Shown in pieces: positions 8,484 to 17,076 of a DNA stretch of 35,551 bases. The first letter of the stretch is position 1; each line of letters starts with the position of its first letter. A program made the translations under genes and the position numbers. This stretch comes from an uncultured Ruminococcus sp. (lineage in GTDB: Bacteria > Bacillota > Clostridia > Oscillospirales > Ruminococcaceae): positions 1 to 35,551 of the forward strand of contig CAMBJF010000002.1 of NCBI GenBank assembly GCA_945867875.1, in the 5' to 3' direction. The notes beneath the pieces were generated by a model. The model worked only from the letters and a program-made list of their open reading frames with translations, ran no database searches and had not been told where the DNA came from.

Positions 8484-9269
8484 TTATTCCATAGCGTCCT
8501 TTAGGCTCTTAACAAACTCACCCACAGGCTTTGGCGAGTTTACGCCGTTTGCTTCCATAATGCGGACAATTGCACTTCCAACGATAACTCCGTCGCAGTA
8601 GGCGGACATTTTTTTTGCCTGCTCGGGGCTTGAAATGCCGAAGCCCACGCAGCAGGGGCACTTTGCATTCTCTCTCACAAGTCCGAAAAATTCATCGAAA
8701 TCAGTTCTGAACTCGGAGCGGACGCCTGTTACGCCGTTTGAGGAAACGCAGTAGAGGAATCCGTCGGAATCAGCGGCAATGCGCTTTATTCTGTCGTGAG
8801 ATGCAGGGGAAACGAGGTTAATGTTATGTACCCCGTACTTCTGCGCATAGGGGAGTATCTCCTCACGCTCCTCATAGGGCATATCGGGAACAATTACGCC
8901 GTCAACGCCCTTTTCTCTGCAAAGTGAGAAAAATCTTTCTGTGCCGTAAACGAAAATTGTGTTCAGATACATCATAAGGATAAGTGGCTTGTCAGTCTTG
9001 GCACGGATATCATCAACTGCGCCGAAAATTTTATCAAGAGTAGTGCCGCCTTTAAGTGAGCGGAGAGAGGACTTCTGAATGGTCACGCCCTCAGCGATAG
9101 GGTCGGAAAAGGGCACGCCAAGTTCGATTATATCTGCGCCCTTGTCAAACATTTCAAGAGCTGTCTTAACGGTGGTGTCCATATCGGGGTCGCCTGCGGT
9201 GATAAAGGTCACAAGCGCCTTTTTTCCTGCGGCTTTAAGCTCTTCAAAGCATTTATCTATACGGTTCAT
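8484..9269 (-). CDS. trpA: Tryptophan synthase alpha chain
   Basis: Cleaves indole-3-glycerol phosphate to indole and glyceraldehyde-3-phosphate inside the TrpA2B2 complex; indole passes to TrpB. The N-terminal KKALVTFITAGDPDMDTT, the IIELGVPFSDPIAEG block with the catalytic Glu and Asp, and the phosphate-binding GFGISSPEQ and GVIVGSAIV regions are all present. The length of 261 residues is normal. It is the last gene of the trp operon, 15 bases after trpB and just before a bidirectional terminator. Confidence 0.97.
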   Translation of the reverse strand: MNRIDKCFEELKAAGKKALVTFITAGDPDMDTTVKTALEMFDKGADIIELGVPFSDPIAEGVTIQKSSLRSLKGGTTLDKIFGAVDDIRAKTDKPLILMMYLNTIFVYGTERFFSLCREKGVDGVIVPDMPYEEREEILPYAQKYGVHNINLVSPASHDRIKRIAADSDGFLYCVSSNGVTGVRSEFRTDFDEFFGLVRENAKCPCCVGFGISSPEQAKKMSAYCDGVIVGSAIVRIMEANGVNSPKPVGEFVKSLKDAME

Positions 9270-9284
9270 AGCTGTATTTCCTCC

Positions 9285-10475
9285 TTATGAGTTCTCGATG
9301 TTGTGACCTCTGTAGCGGGCAACGGAGTAAACGTCCTTGTCGCCTCTGCCCGAAAGGTTTATGACGATGGTCTGATCCTTGCCCATTTCGGGAGCTATCT
9401 TCATTGCCGCCGCAACTGCGTGGGCGGATTCAATGGCGGGGATAATGCCCTCGGTTCTTGAAAGATATTCGAATGCGGAAACGGCTTCCTCATCGGTAAC
9501 GGCAACATAATCCGCTCTGCCTGTTTTCCAGAGATTTGCGTGCTCGGGGCCTATTCCGGGGTAGTCAAGACCTGCGGAAATGGAATAAACGGGAGCTATC
9601 TGACCGAATTTATCCTGGAGGAATATGGACTTCATTCCGTGGAAAATACCAACGCTGCCGCAGGAAAGCGTTGCTGCGGTATCGGCGGTGTTTATTCCTC
9701 TGCCTGCGGCTTCTGCACCAACGAGACGAACGGATTTGTCGGGGATAAAGTCATAGAATGCGCCCATTGCATTGGAGCCGCCGCCTACGCAGGCAACCAC
9801 GCAGTCGGGGAGCTTGCCCTCACGCTCCAGCATCTGAGACTTTATCTCCTCACCGATTATCTTCTGAAAATCCCTTACCATTTCGGGATATGGGTGGGGA
9901 CCCATTACAGAGCCGATGCAGTAAAATGTATTCTCAATATTTGTGCACCAGTCACGCATTGCCTCGTTGATAGCGTCCTTAAGGGTAGATGTGCCGCTGC
10001 TGACGGGAACGACCTTTGCGCCGAGAAGCTCCATTCTGTAAACGTTCAGAGACTGTCTCTTAGTGTCCTCTTCGCCCATATACACGCAGCATTCGAGCCC
10101 CATAAGGGCGCAGACTGTGGCGGTGGCAACGCCGTGCTGACCTGCTCCCGTTTCGGCGATAATGCGCTTCTTGCTCATACGCTTTGCAAGAAGTATCTGA
10201 CCTAAAACATTGTTTATCTTGTGAGCGCCTGTGTGATTTAAGTCCTCACGCTTGATGTACACCTTTGCACCGCCGAGATCCTCTGTCATATGCTTTGCAA
10301 AATAGAGCATTGAGGGGCGGTTTGCGTAGTTTACGTAAAGGTCGGTAAGCTCTGCCTTGAAATCGGGGTCGTCCTTGTATTTGTCATAAGCTTCTTCAAG
10401 CTCGTGAACGGCGTTCATTACCGTTTCGGGAACGTACTGTCCGCCAAATTCTCCGAATCTTCCAACTTTATTCAT
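9285..10475 (-). CDS. trpB: Tryptophan synthase beta chain
   Basis: PLP enzyme that joins indole and serine to make tryptophan. The PLP lysine is K86 in LNHTGAHKINN, and the phosphate-binding GGGSNAMG loop and the C-terminal NLSGRGDKD block are intact. At 396 residues it is the standard TrpB1 type, which pairs with TrpA. Its start codon overlaps the trpF stop by one base (TAATG), so translation of the two genes is probably coupled. Confidence 0.98.
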   Translation of the reverse strand: MNKVGRFGEFGGQYVPETVMNAVHELEEAYDKYKDDPDFKAELTDLYVNYANRPSMLYFAKHMTEDLGGAKVYIKREDLNHTGAHKINNVLGQILLAKRMSKKRIIAETGAGQHGVATATVCALMGLECCVYMGEEDTKRQSLNVYRMELLGAKVVPVSSGTSTLKDAINEAMRDWCTNIENTFYCIGSVMGPHPYPEMVRDFQKIIGEEIKSQMLEREGKLPDCVVACVGGGSNAMGAFYDFIPDKSVRLVGAEAAGRGINTADTAATLSCGSVGIFHGMKSIFLQDKFGQIAPVYSISAGLDYPGIGPEHANLWKTGRADYVAVTDEEAVSAFEYLSRTEGIIPAIESAHAVAAAMKIAPEMGKDQTIVINLSGRGDKDVYSVARYRGHNIENS

Positions 10476-11089
10476 TATGGTTCTTCCTTTCTGTTTCGGT
10501 AAAGCTCTGTTACCCTGCGTATCTTTTCCCTGTCCTTAACGCCGTCGGTCTCTACCGAGCCTGACAGGTCAACATTGGGGCAGATCTCAAGAGCCTTTGA
10601 TATATTGTGCTCGCCTATCCCTCCTGCGAGAAAATAGGGGAGAGAGATGTGTGCATTTTTTATGATGTCCCAGTCAGCTGTGATGCCCGTGCCGCCTACA
10701 GCCCCTTTAACGAAGCTGTCAAGGAGGAGCATATCACAGCCAAGCTCCTCTCCACGGTATATGTCCTCCGCACTTTGCACCCTGACCGCTTTCCATACCT
10801 CACATATGCCGTCAAGGGAGCGGATATATGCCCTGTCCTCGTCGCCGTGGAGCTGTATCACGTCAAGGGAAAGCAGTTCGGCAATTCGCTTGACATTATC
10901 CGCAGGCTCATTTACGAACACGCCCACCTTTTTTATGCGGATGTCGGTGAGGTCTGAGAGCTGCTTTGCGGTGTCAATATCCACCGTCCGCCTGAAGCCC
11001 TGAGTGAGTATCATTCCCATATAATCGGGGAGAAACTCGTTTATTATCCGCACATCGTCGGTGCGTCTCATTCCGCAGAGCTTTATCAT
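10475..11089 (-). CDS. trpF: Phosphoribosylanthranilate isomerase
   Basis: Isomerises N-(5-phosphoribosyl)anthranilate to the CdRP intermediate. MIKLCGMRR carries the catalytic Cys near the N terminus, and GAVGGTGITADW and YFLAGGIGEHNI carry the catalytic Asp region and phosphate site. The start chosen is the ATG at 11089, which overlaps the trpC stop as ATGA. The reading frame extends 9 codons further upstream, but that would add residues not typical of the family and run into trpC. The product is 204 residues, normal for TrpF. Confidence 0.93.
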   Translation of the reverse strand: MIKLCGMRRTDDVRIINEFLPDYMGMILTQGFRRTVDIDTAKQLSDLTDIRIKKVGVFVNEPADNVKRIAELLSLDVIQLHGDEDRAYIRSLDGICEVWKAVRVQSAEDIYRGEELGCDMLLLDSFVKGAVGGTGITADWDIIKNAHISLPYFLAGGIGEHNISKALEICPNVDLSGSVETDGVKDREKIRRVTELYRNRKEEP

Positions 11090-11871
11090 ACTCCTGCCCT
11101 CAGTGACTTCATACATTCGGAAATGCCGCCAAGACCGCTTCTCATAAGCGTTTCACCGATGAGCACGCCGTCAGCGCCGCTTTTTACTGCATATTTCATA
11201 TCATCATTGTTCTTTATGCCGCTTTCGCAGACAAGAAGTGTGCCCTCGGGGATAAGCTTTGCGAGACGCTCGGTGTTCCCGATGTCAACGTTAAATGTCT
11301 TAAGGTCACGGTTGTTCACGCCGATGATGTCGCAGCCCATATTCACAAGGCGGTTTACCTCCTCCTCGGTGTGAGCTTCGCAGAGAACATCAAGACCGAG
11401 ATTGTGTGCAAGCTCATAAAGGGGCTTGAACTCGTCATCTGTGAGAATTGCGGCGATGAGAAGTATTGCGTCCGCACCAATTGCCTTGGCTTCATATATC
11501 TGATAGGGGTCAAATATGAAATCCTTTCTCAGAACGGGGATATTCACATTTTTCCGTATTTCCGCCAGATATTCCGATGAGCCCTGAAAATAATGCTCCT
11601 CGGTGAGGCAGGATATGGCTCTTGCTCCTGCCTTTTCGTATTCGCAGGCAATTTTAACGGGGTCAAAATCGGGCTGTATCAGTCCCTTTGAGGGAGATGC
11701 CTTTTTCACCTCCGCAATTACCGAAAGCCCCTCTGCGGCAATGGCGTTTTTGAAGCTGTGAACGGGGAAATTTGCTGCCGCTGCACGCTTTTTCATCTCG
11801 TTGGGAGATGTTTTCGCCATTTCCCTTTCAAGCTGGATTCTCCTCTTTGCGGTTATATCATCAAGAATCAT
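11086..11871 (-). CDS. trpC: Indole-3-glycerol phosphate synthase
   Basis: Closes the indole ring of CdRP to give indole-3-glycerol phosphate. A TIM-barrel enzyme with SVIAEVKKASPSKG, VLRKDFIFDPYQIYEAKAIG, GVNNRDLKTF and LVCESGI, which include the catalytic Lys and Glu positions. 261 residues, not fused to TrpF (unlike E. coli). The start codon overlaps the trpGD stop by one base. Confidence 0.97.
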   Translation of the reverse strand: MILDDITAKRRIQLEREMAKTSPNEMKKRAAAANFPVHSFKNAIAAEGLSVIAEVKKASPSKGLIQPDFDPVKIACEYEKAGARAISCLTEEHYFQGSSEYLAEIRKNVNIPVLRKDFIFDPYQIYEAKAIGADAILLIAAILTDDEFKPLYELAHNLGLDVLCEAHTEEEVNRLVNMGCDIIGVNNRDLKTFNVDIGNTERLAKLIPEGTLLVCESGIKNNDDMKYAVKSGADGVLIGETLMRSGLGGISECMKSLRAGV

Positions 11872-13508
11872 TACTGCACCTCGTTGGTAAATGCCTTCAT
11901 CTCTTCAAACTTGTTCAGAGCCTTGCCGCTGTCTATCATATCGGCGGCGATTTTTATGCCGTCGGCTACGGTTTTTGCACCGCCTGCGCAGTAAATTGCA
12001 CAGCCTGCATTCATAAGAACGGTGTTTCTCTTAGCGCCCTGCTCCTTGCCCGAAAGGATATCAAGTGTTATTTGGGCATTCTCGGCAGGAGTGCCACCCT
12101 TAAGGTCATCGTGTGTGCAGTATTCAAAGCCGTAGTCGTTAGGGTCAAGGTCATATTTGCTTATTGTGCCGTCCTTTACCTCACAAACGTGGGTGATGCC
12201 TGTCATTGTTATCTCGTCAAGTCCGTCGCTGCCGTTTACCACCATTGCGCCCTTTATGCCAAGCTTTATGAGCACATTCGCCATAAGCTCAGCAAGCTTG
12301 TTGTCGTAAATTCCCAGAACGATGTAATCCGCAAGGGCGGGGTTTGTGAGAGGACCTAAGATGTTGAAGAATGTGCGGCAGCCGATTCCCTTTCTTACGG
12401 GAGCCACGAATCTCATTGCGCCGTGGAATACCTGTGCGAAAAGGAAGGCAATGCCTGTTTTGTCAAGGCACTTTGCGGCATTTTCGGGGGAAAGCTTGAT
12501 GTTTACTCCGAGAGCGTCAAGGCAGTCTGCTGCGCCGCTCTTGCTTGATGCGGCTCTGTTTCCGTGCTTTGCAACGTTTATCCCTGCGGCGGCTATTACA
12601 AATGAGGAGGTGGTGGAGATGTTGAAGGTACCTGCCATATCTCCGCCTGTGCCAACGATGTCGATAGCGGAGCGGAAACCGTTTATCACAGCCGCCTTGC
12701 TTCTCATACCCTTTGCAAAGCCTGTTATCTCGTCAATGGTCTCGCCCTTCATTCTCATTGCAATAAGGAATGCGGATATCTGAGCGGGTGTTGCGGCGTC
12801 GCTCATAATTATGTTCATAGCATCAAATGCTTCTTCCTCGGAAAGGTCGCCCTCGGTTGCCTTGGCGATGTACTTTTTGAGAGCTGTGCGCTTATCCATG
12901 GGGATAGGTGCAACGCCTGCACCTGTGGTCTGAACGCCTACCACCTGAGTGAGGAAGTTTGAGATTATGTTCACGCCCATTTCCGCAAGAATGGACTCGG
13001 GGTGGAACTGAACGCCGTAAATGGGGTAATCCTTGTGAGCCACAGCCATAATTTCGCCGTCCTCGGTCTCGGCTGTTATTTTAAGGCACTCAGGGAGACT
13101 TTCACGCTCGATTATAAGGGAATGATATCTTGCGGCGGTTATCTTTTCGGGGAGACCTGAGAAAATGGGGCAGGCAGTGTCAAGCTTTATGACGGAAGCC
13201 TTGCCGTGCATAGGAGCCTTTGCCCTTACCACCTTGCCGCCGAAAGCCTCGCCTATAGACTGATGACCGAGGCAGATGCCGAAAATGGGGAGCTTGCCTG
13301 CAAAATGCTTTATAGTCTCAACGGAAATTCCTGCGTCCTTGGGATAGGAGGGACCGGGGGAAATCACCAGTGCTTCGGGCTTCATTTTTTCTATCTCGTC
13401 AATGGTTATCTCGTCATTTCTGAAAACCTTGATGTCCTTGTAAAGGCTTGCCATTGCCTGATATACGTTATAGGTGAAGCTGTCGTAGTTATCTATCATT
13501 ACGATCAT
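11871..13508 (-). CDS. trpGD: Fused anthranilate synthase glutaminase and anthranilate phosphoribosyltransferase
   Basis: One 545-residue chain doing two steps. Residues 1-190 are a class I glutamine amidotransferase with nucleophile C79 in GICLGHQ and the H169/E171 pair in QFHPES; it supplies ammonia to TrpE. Residues from about 205 are TrpD, with DIVGTGGDMAGTFNIST and KHGNRAASSKSGAADCLDALG, and transfer phosphoribose to anthranilate. The linker (about 191-204, TTGAGVAPIP) is short and the frame is continuous, so the fusion is real. It starts 18 bases after trpE. Fusions of this type are known from enterobacteria and scattered lineages. Confidence 0.96.
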   Translation of the reverse strand: MIVMIDNYDSFTYNVYQAMASLYKDIKVFRNDEITIDEIEKMKPEALVISPGPSYPKDAGISVETIKHFAGKLPIFGICLGHQSIGEAFGGKVVRAKAPMHGKASVIKLDTACPIFSGLPEKITAARYHSLIIERESLPECLKITAETEDGEIMAVAHKDYPIYGVQFHPESILAEMGVNIISNFLTQVVGVQTTGAGVAPIPMDKRTALKKYIAKATEGDLSEEEAFDAMNIIMSDAATPAQISAFLIAMRMKGETIDEITGFAKGMRSKAAVINGFRSAIDIVGTGGDMAGTFNISTTSSFVIAAAGINVAKHGNRAASSKSGAADCLDALGVNIKLSPENAAKCLDKTGIAFLFAQVFHGAMRFVAPVRKGIGCRTFFNILGPLTNPALADYIVLGIYDNKLAELMANVLIKLGIKGAMVVNGSDGLDEITMTGITHVCEVKDGTISKYDLDPNDYGFEYCTHDDLKGGTPAENAQITLDILSGKEQGAKRNTVLMNAGCAIYCAGGAKTVADGIKIAADMIDSGKALNKFEEMKAFTNEVQ

Positions 13509-13526
13509 TTTTATCAGATCCTTTCA

Positions 13527-15044
13527 TCACATCTGTGCCGCTGCCTTTATTGCGTTTATTACCGCCGCAGCCTTGCGCTTGGTCTCCTCGTACTCGTTCT
13601 CGGGAACGCTGTCATAAACGATTCCTGCGCCTGCCTGAACGTAAGCCTTGCCGTTCCTGAAAAGCACCGTTCTTATTGCGATGCAGGTGTCAATGTCGCC
13701 GTTATATGCCATATATCCAACTGTTCCGCCGTAAAGTCCACGTTTTACGTTTTCGAGGCTGTCGATTATCTCCATTGCCTTTACCTTTGGAGCACCCGAA
13801 AGTGTTCCTGCGGGGAGCACGGACATCAGCGCATCTACGGGAGTTTTGCCCTCTGCAAGCTGTCCCTCAACGTCGGACACAAGGTGCATTACCTTGGAGT
13901 AGCGCTCAACTCTCATAAAGTCCGTTACCTTTACAGTACCGGGAGCGCAGACCCTGCCAACATCGTTTCTGCCAAGGTCAACGAGCATTGTGTGCTCGGC
14001 TCTTTCCTTGGGATCGGTCCTGAGCTGCTTTTCAAACTCAATGTCCTCATCAGCGTCCTTGCCTCTGGGGTATGTTCCCGCAATGGGCTTGTTGAGGACT
14101 GTTCCGTCGGTAACGCTCACCAGCATTTCGGGCGATGCGCCTGCTATGCAGTAATCCTTGTGGTCGAAGTAGAAAAGGTAGGGGGAGGGGTTTGTGGAGC
14201 GGAGCATTCTGTAAACATCAAAGGGAGCGGGAGGATTTTCTGCTTCAAACCGCTGGGAAATAACTATCTGGCTGATGTCGCCGCCAATGATGTGCTCTCT
14301 GCACTTATTCACCATTTCGCAGAACTGCTCTTTGGTGTAGTTGGAATTTACCTTTATCTCAGCGGGAGTGAGCATTTTCGGCGCAGGCTCGGGAGTGTAT
14401 CTGCAAAGGAGCTTGCCAAGCTTTTCAGCCTTTGCTCCAAGGCTTTCATACATCTTATCGGCTGCGGTATCAAAGCTCTCGCCCGACTTTTCCGCAAGCT
14501 CTGCAATTGCCTCTTTATCCATATTGAGGATAATAACGGCTCTGTTTGAAAGGTGGTCGTAAGCCACTATCTCGTTGTAGATGAACATATTTGCGTCGGG
14601 CATATCAAGGTCATCATTGGGAATATTTGTAAGCTTCTTTTCGTAATATCTCGCCATATCGTAGCCGAAATATCCGATAAGACCGCCTGTGAGCTTGGGG
14701 AAATTGATAAACTTGGGGGACTTGTATTTTTCCATTATGTCGGAGAAAAGCTTAACGGGGTCGGAGGCATCGGCTGTTTCCTTGTGACCGTCCGCATAAA
14801 TGATGTCCGCCTGCTTGTTCTTCACACGTATCTCCGCCTTGGGGTTAAGACCGATGTAGGAATATCTGCCCCATTTGTTTGAGTTGTCCACGGACTCAAG
14901 GATAAAGCAGTTATCATAATTTTCCTTGAGGATAGCGAACATTCTTACGGGTGTGAAGCTGTCTGTCAGCAGCTCGTAAAAAAGCGGTACGGTGCCGTAG
15001 CTTTTAAGATATTCTTTTGTCTCTTCTCTTGCGGGATACATCAT
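13527..15044 (-). CDS. trpE: Anthranilate synthase component I
   Basis: Converts chorismate to anthranilate using ammonia from the TrpG part of TrpGD. The C-terminal chorismate-binding domain (about 245-500) shows ISQRFE, RSTNPSPYLFY, GASPEMLV, PIAGTYPRG, LVDLGRNDVGRV, GTLSGAPKVKAMEII and AGAGIVYDS. The N-terminal LESVDNSNKWGRYSYIG is the region that normally binds feedback tryptophan. The start chosen is the ATG at 15044 (505 residues), preceded by GAAAGGA. The frame runs open to 15152, but that stretch is the T-box terminator hairpin. First gene of the trp operon. Confidence 0.96.
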   Translation of the reverse strand: MMYPAREETKEYLKSYGTVPLFYELLTDSFTPVRMFAILKENYDNCFILESVDNSNKWGRYSYIGLNPKAEIRVKNKQADIIYADGHKETADASDPVKLFSDIMEKYKSPKFINFPKLTGGLIGYFGYDMARYYEKKLTNIPNDDLDMPDANMFIYNEIVAYDHLSNRAVIILNMDKEAIAELAEKSGESFDTAADKMYESLGAKAEKLGKLLCRYTPEPAPKMLTPAEIKVNSNYTKEQFCEMVNKCREHIIGGDISQIVISQRFEAENPPAPFDVYRMLRSTNPSPYLFYFDHKDYCIAGASPEMLVSVTDGTVLNKPIAGTYPRGKDADEDIEFEKQLRTDPKERAEHTMLVDLGRNDVGRVCAPGTVKVTDFMRVERYSKVMHLVSDVEGQLAEGKTPVDALMSVLPAGTLSGAPKVKAMEIIDSLENVKRGLYGGTVGYMAYNGDIDTCIAIRTVLFRNGKAYVQAGAGIVYDSVPENEYEETKRKAAAVINAIKAAAQM

Positions 15045-15060
15045 AAAATTTATTCCTTTC

Positions 15061-15477
15061 ACTAATAAAAAAAGTCTGCCGTCTCCTGACAACACAACAC
15101 TGTGCATTGTCAAGGGACGACAGACATTGTTTCGTTTCTGCCGTGGTGCCACCCTGATTGCGAAGCATCTTATGCAGATGCATCACCACTTTTGGGTATC
15201 CTTTTTGAAATAAAAAGCATTACCGAAAAAATCCGATAATGCTGTACTTTTAAATATAATGATCAAAGTACGCAGCATTTCGCATCAATACCCTTTCCCT
15301 TTACGCAGGAAATACGGCTCGGACTACTAATCACCCAAAAGATGAAATTCACCCTGCTCCTCACAAACCCATTCACACCTGCCGTTCATATCGGACTTCC
15401 ACCATTGTCCGACTCTCTGTGATGCCGTTACAAATGCTACTTGCTTTTGTTCATAGGATTTAAACTTGTTAAATTGT
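15061..15477 (-). promoter_or_regulatory. Tryptophan T-box riboswitch with terminator
   Basis: The leader RNA of the trp operon carries the T-box sequence GGGTGGCACCACGGCAG (15154-15138). The UGGC in it (15151-15148) pairs with an uncharged tRNA acceptor end NCCA whose discriminator base is G, which fits bacterial tRNA-Trp. In the stem I region a TGG at 15337-15335 is the likely Trp specifier codon. Downstream a very long terminator hairpin (15125-15074, arms GTCTGTCGTCCC and GGAGACGGCAGAC with an inner TTGTCA... pairing) runs into seven U residues. When tryptophan is scarce, uncharged tRNA-Trp stabilises the antiterminator and trp is read. The T-box and terminator are clear; the specifier position was assigned by eye. 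Confidence 0.9.
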
Positions 15478-15483
15478 GATTTC

Positions 15484-15512
15484 AGTATATCACCGGAAAA
15501 TCATTTTGTCAA
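15484..15512 (-). promoter_or_regulatory. Sigma-A promoter of the trp operon
   Basis: Reading the minus strand, TTGACA (15512-15507), 17 bases, TATACT (15489-15484), with a TG one base before the -10. Transcription would start near 15477, just before the T-box leader. Confidence 0.88.
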
Positions 15513-15577
15513 TAGCCGCAGAAATATTTTGTAAATTCTCACAAAAATCCCTATCATTTTTATAGAATATAGAAAAA

Positions 15578-15853
15578 TTATCCTGCATTGCTGTCATTAT
15601 GCTTGGGGTTGGCACTTACCAGATTTATCGCTTTGAGAATTTCGATGTCAATATCCGCTGTTTTCTGCGGGAGCATACTGTTGATGCGCTTGAAGAGCAT
15701 TCCCTCCGCAGTGTTAACATATGCGGGCTTGATGTTGTTGAGAGCGATCGCCATCATATCGTTAACACATTTTTCGCACTTGCAGCAGTCATATTCTCTC
15801 AGAAGCTCGGGAAGTCTCTGCTTGACTATCTCCTCATTTGCGTTAATAAGCAT
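15578..15853 (-). CDS. ComFB-family (late competence development protein) small protein
   Basis: A 91-residue protein with the ComFB pattern: a Cys cluster C23-C24-C26-C29 (YDCCKCEKC) followed by VNDMMAIALNNIKPAYV (30-46). The Cys residues probably bind a metal. Recent reports describe ComFB-domain proteins of other bacteria as cyclic dinucleotide receptors; whether this one binds such a ligand is unknown. The start is supported by GAAAGGGG. It lies 28 bases after the cellobiose 2-epimerase gene on the same strand, so it may share its transcript. No comF helicase or other competence gene is nearby, so a competence role is not supported by context. Confidence 0.75.
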   Translation of the reverse strand: MLINANEEIVKQRLPELLREYDCCKCEKCVNDMMAIALNNIKPAYVNTAEGMLFKRINSMLPQKTADIDIEILKAINLVSANPKHNDSNAG

Positions 15854-15881
15854 AAATGCCGTCCCCTTTCAAGCTGTATGT

Positions 15882-17051
15882 TTATGCGTCAATACCCCTG
15901 TGCATTATCTCCATACACATTCTTCCGTTGTGATAAGGGCACTTCCACTCGTTCACCATAGTGAACTTGGGCATAGGCTTGCCGTTGTAATCAACTTCAG
16001 CCCACCATTCGCTGCCCTCACGCTTGTCTATCTGAACGTTCTTTATCCAGCCCCAGATATCTGCCGCAGCTTCAAGGAACTTCTTGTCGCCGCCGTGCTG
16101 ATATGCATTCACGAAGCCAACAACGGACTCAGCCTGTACCCACCACACACGCTTCTTGTCGATCTCGGTCTTGTCACGCTCGTTGTTGAGGGAGTGGTTT
16201 TCGTATGCAATATCATAGATATTGTTTGAGATGCGCAGATTGATAGCTGCCCATCTGTCGATATATGCCTTGTCGCCGAGAACGTCGCAGGCACGGTCGA
16301 TGAGCCATGTAGCCTCGATATCGTGACCGTAGGAATGGATATCGCCGATAACGTTCAGCTCTCTGTCGAAGAAAACAAGGAGCTTGTTGTTTTCGCTGTC
16401 GAAAATCTTGTTTTCGGTGATGTCAAGGAGAAATTTCAGTCTTGACTTCACTCTCTCATCTCCGCTTGCTTCAAGGAGAACTGTGTAGCCCTCGATGAGG
16501 TGGAGGACGGTGTTCATAGTCTTGTCAGCCATAAGACCGTTCTCACTGAGAGCATCATTTTCAATGAGCTGCCAGTTTCTGTCAAAAGCTTCCATATATG
16601 CAACATCATCTGTGCACTTCTTCTCAACTGTTTCAAAAAGCTCGAAAGCAAGGTCAAGAGCTTCTTTGTCCTTGCAGGCAAGGTAATAGGTGGACAGGGC
16701 ATAGATAGCGAATGCCTGATTGTAGGTGTGCTTCATACTGTCCATAACGGTGCCGTCATAGTTCATCATCCAGTAAACGCCGCCGTTTTCACGGTCAACG
16801 CACTTGTCTCTGAGAAACTCGTATGCGTGGCGGGCGTTGTCAAGGTTCTTTTCGCCGCCTACTGTGCGGTAAACGGAGGAGTAGAACCAGAGTATTCTTG
16901 AATTGAGGATAACGCCCTTGCCGCCCTTTTTGTCAAGGTTGAGGTCATTGTCCATCTGACCGTAGAATCCGCCGAATTCATCGTCTCTGAGAGCGTCCCA
17001 GAAAGGAATGATGTGGTTTAAAAGCTCATTTTTAACTTCACTTATAAGCAT
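15882..17051 (-). CDS. Cellobiose 2-epimerase
   Basis: AGE-family (alpha/alpha)6-barrel enzyme that epimerises the reducing-end glucose of cellobiose to mannose, giving 4-O-beta-glucosyl-mannose, which feeds beta-mannan and cello-oligosaccharide use through mannosylglucose phosphorylase. Residues reported as important in the Ruminococcus albus enzyme fall at the same numbers here: R52, H184, H243, E246, W249, W304, E308 and H374. The C-terminal WKCPYHNGRMCMEIMHRG is typical. 389 residues, the usual length, without signal peptide, so cytosolic. The start has GAGGAAA upstream. It follows the membrane protein gene by 25 bases and precedes the ComFB gene. No phosphorylase gene is in the window. 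GlcNAc 2-epimerase is the alternative call but is less likely given the residue match. Confidence 0.92.
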   Translation of the reverse strand: MLISEVKNELLNHIIPFWDALRDDEFGGFYGQMDNDLNLDKKGGKGVILNSRILWFYSSVYRTVGGEKNLDNARHAYEFLRDKCVDRENGGVYWMMNYDGTVMDSMKHTYNQAFAIYALSTYYLACKDKEALDLAFELFETVEKKCTDDVAYMEAFDRNWQLIENDALSENGLMADKTMNTVLHLIEGYTVLLEASGDERVKSRLKFLLDITENKIFDSENNKLLVFFDRELNVIGDIHSYGHDIEATWLIDRACDVLGDKAYIDRWAAINLRISNNIYDIAYENHSLNNERDKTEIDKKRVWWVQAESVVGFVNAYQHGGDKKFLEAAADIWGWIKNVQIDKREGSEWWAEVDYNGKPMPKFTMVNEWKCPYHNGRMCMEIMHRGIDA

Positions 17052-17076
17052 TGCTTTTTCCTCTTTTCAAAACATT

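Noticed and set aside
13206..14549. Long plus-strand open frame (447 codons) opposite trpE and trpGD
   Set aside because: It is the antisense shadow of two clear enzymes with strong codon bias; no ribosome binding site or promoter, and the protein is Cys/His/Val-rich without any family pattern.
15004..15189. Minus-strand frame over the trp leader, possible leader peptide
   Set aside because: The region is a T-box riboswitch; no Trp-rich peptide with a ribosome binding site is seen, so classical ribosome-mediated attenuation is not needed.
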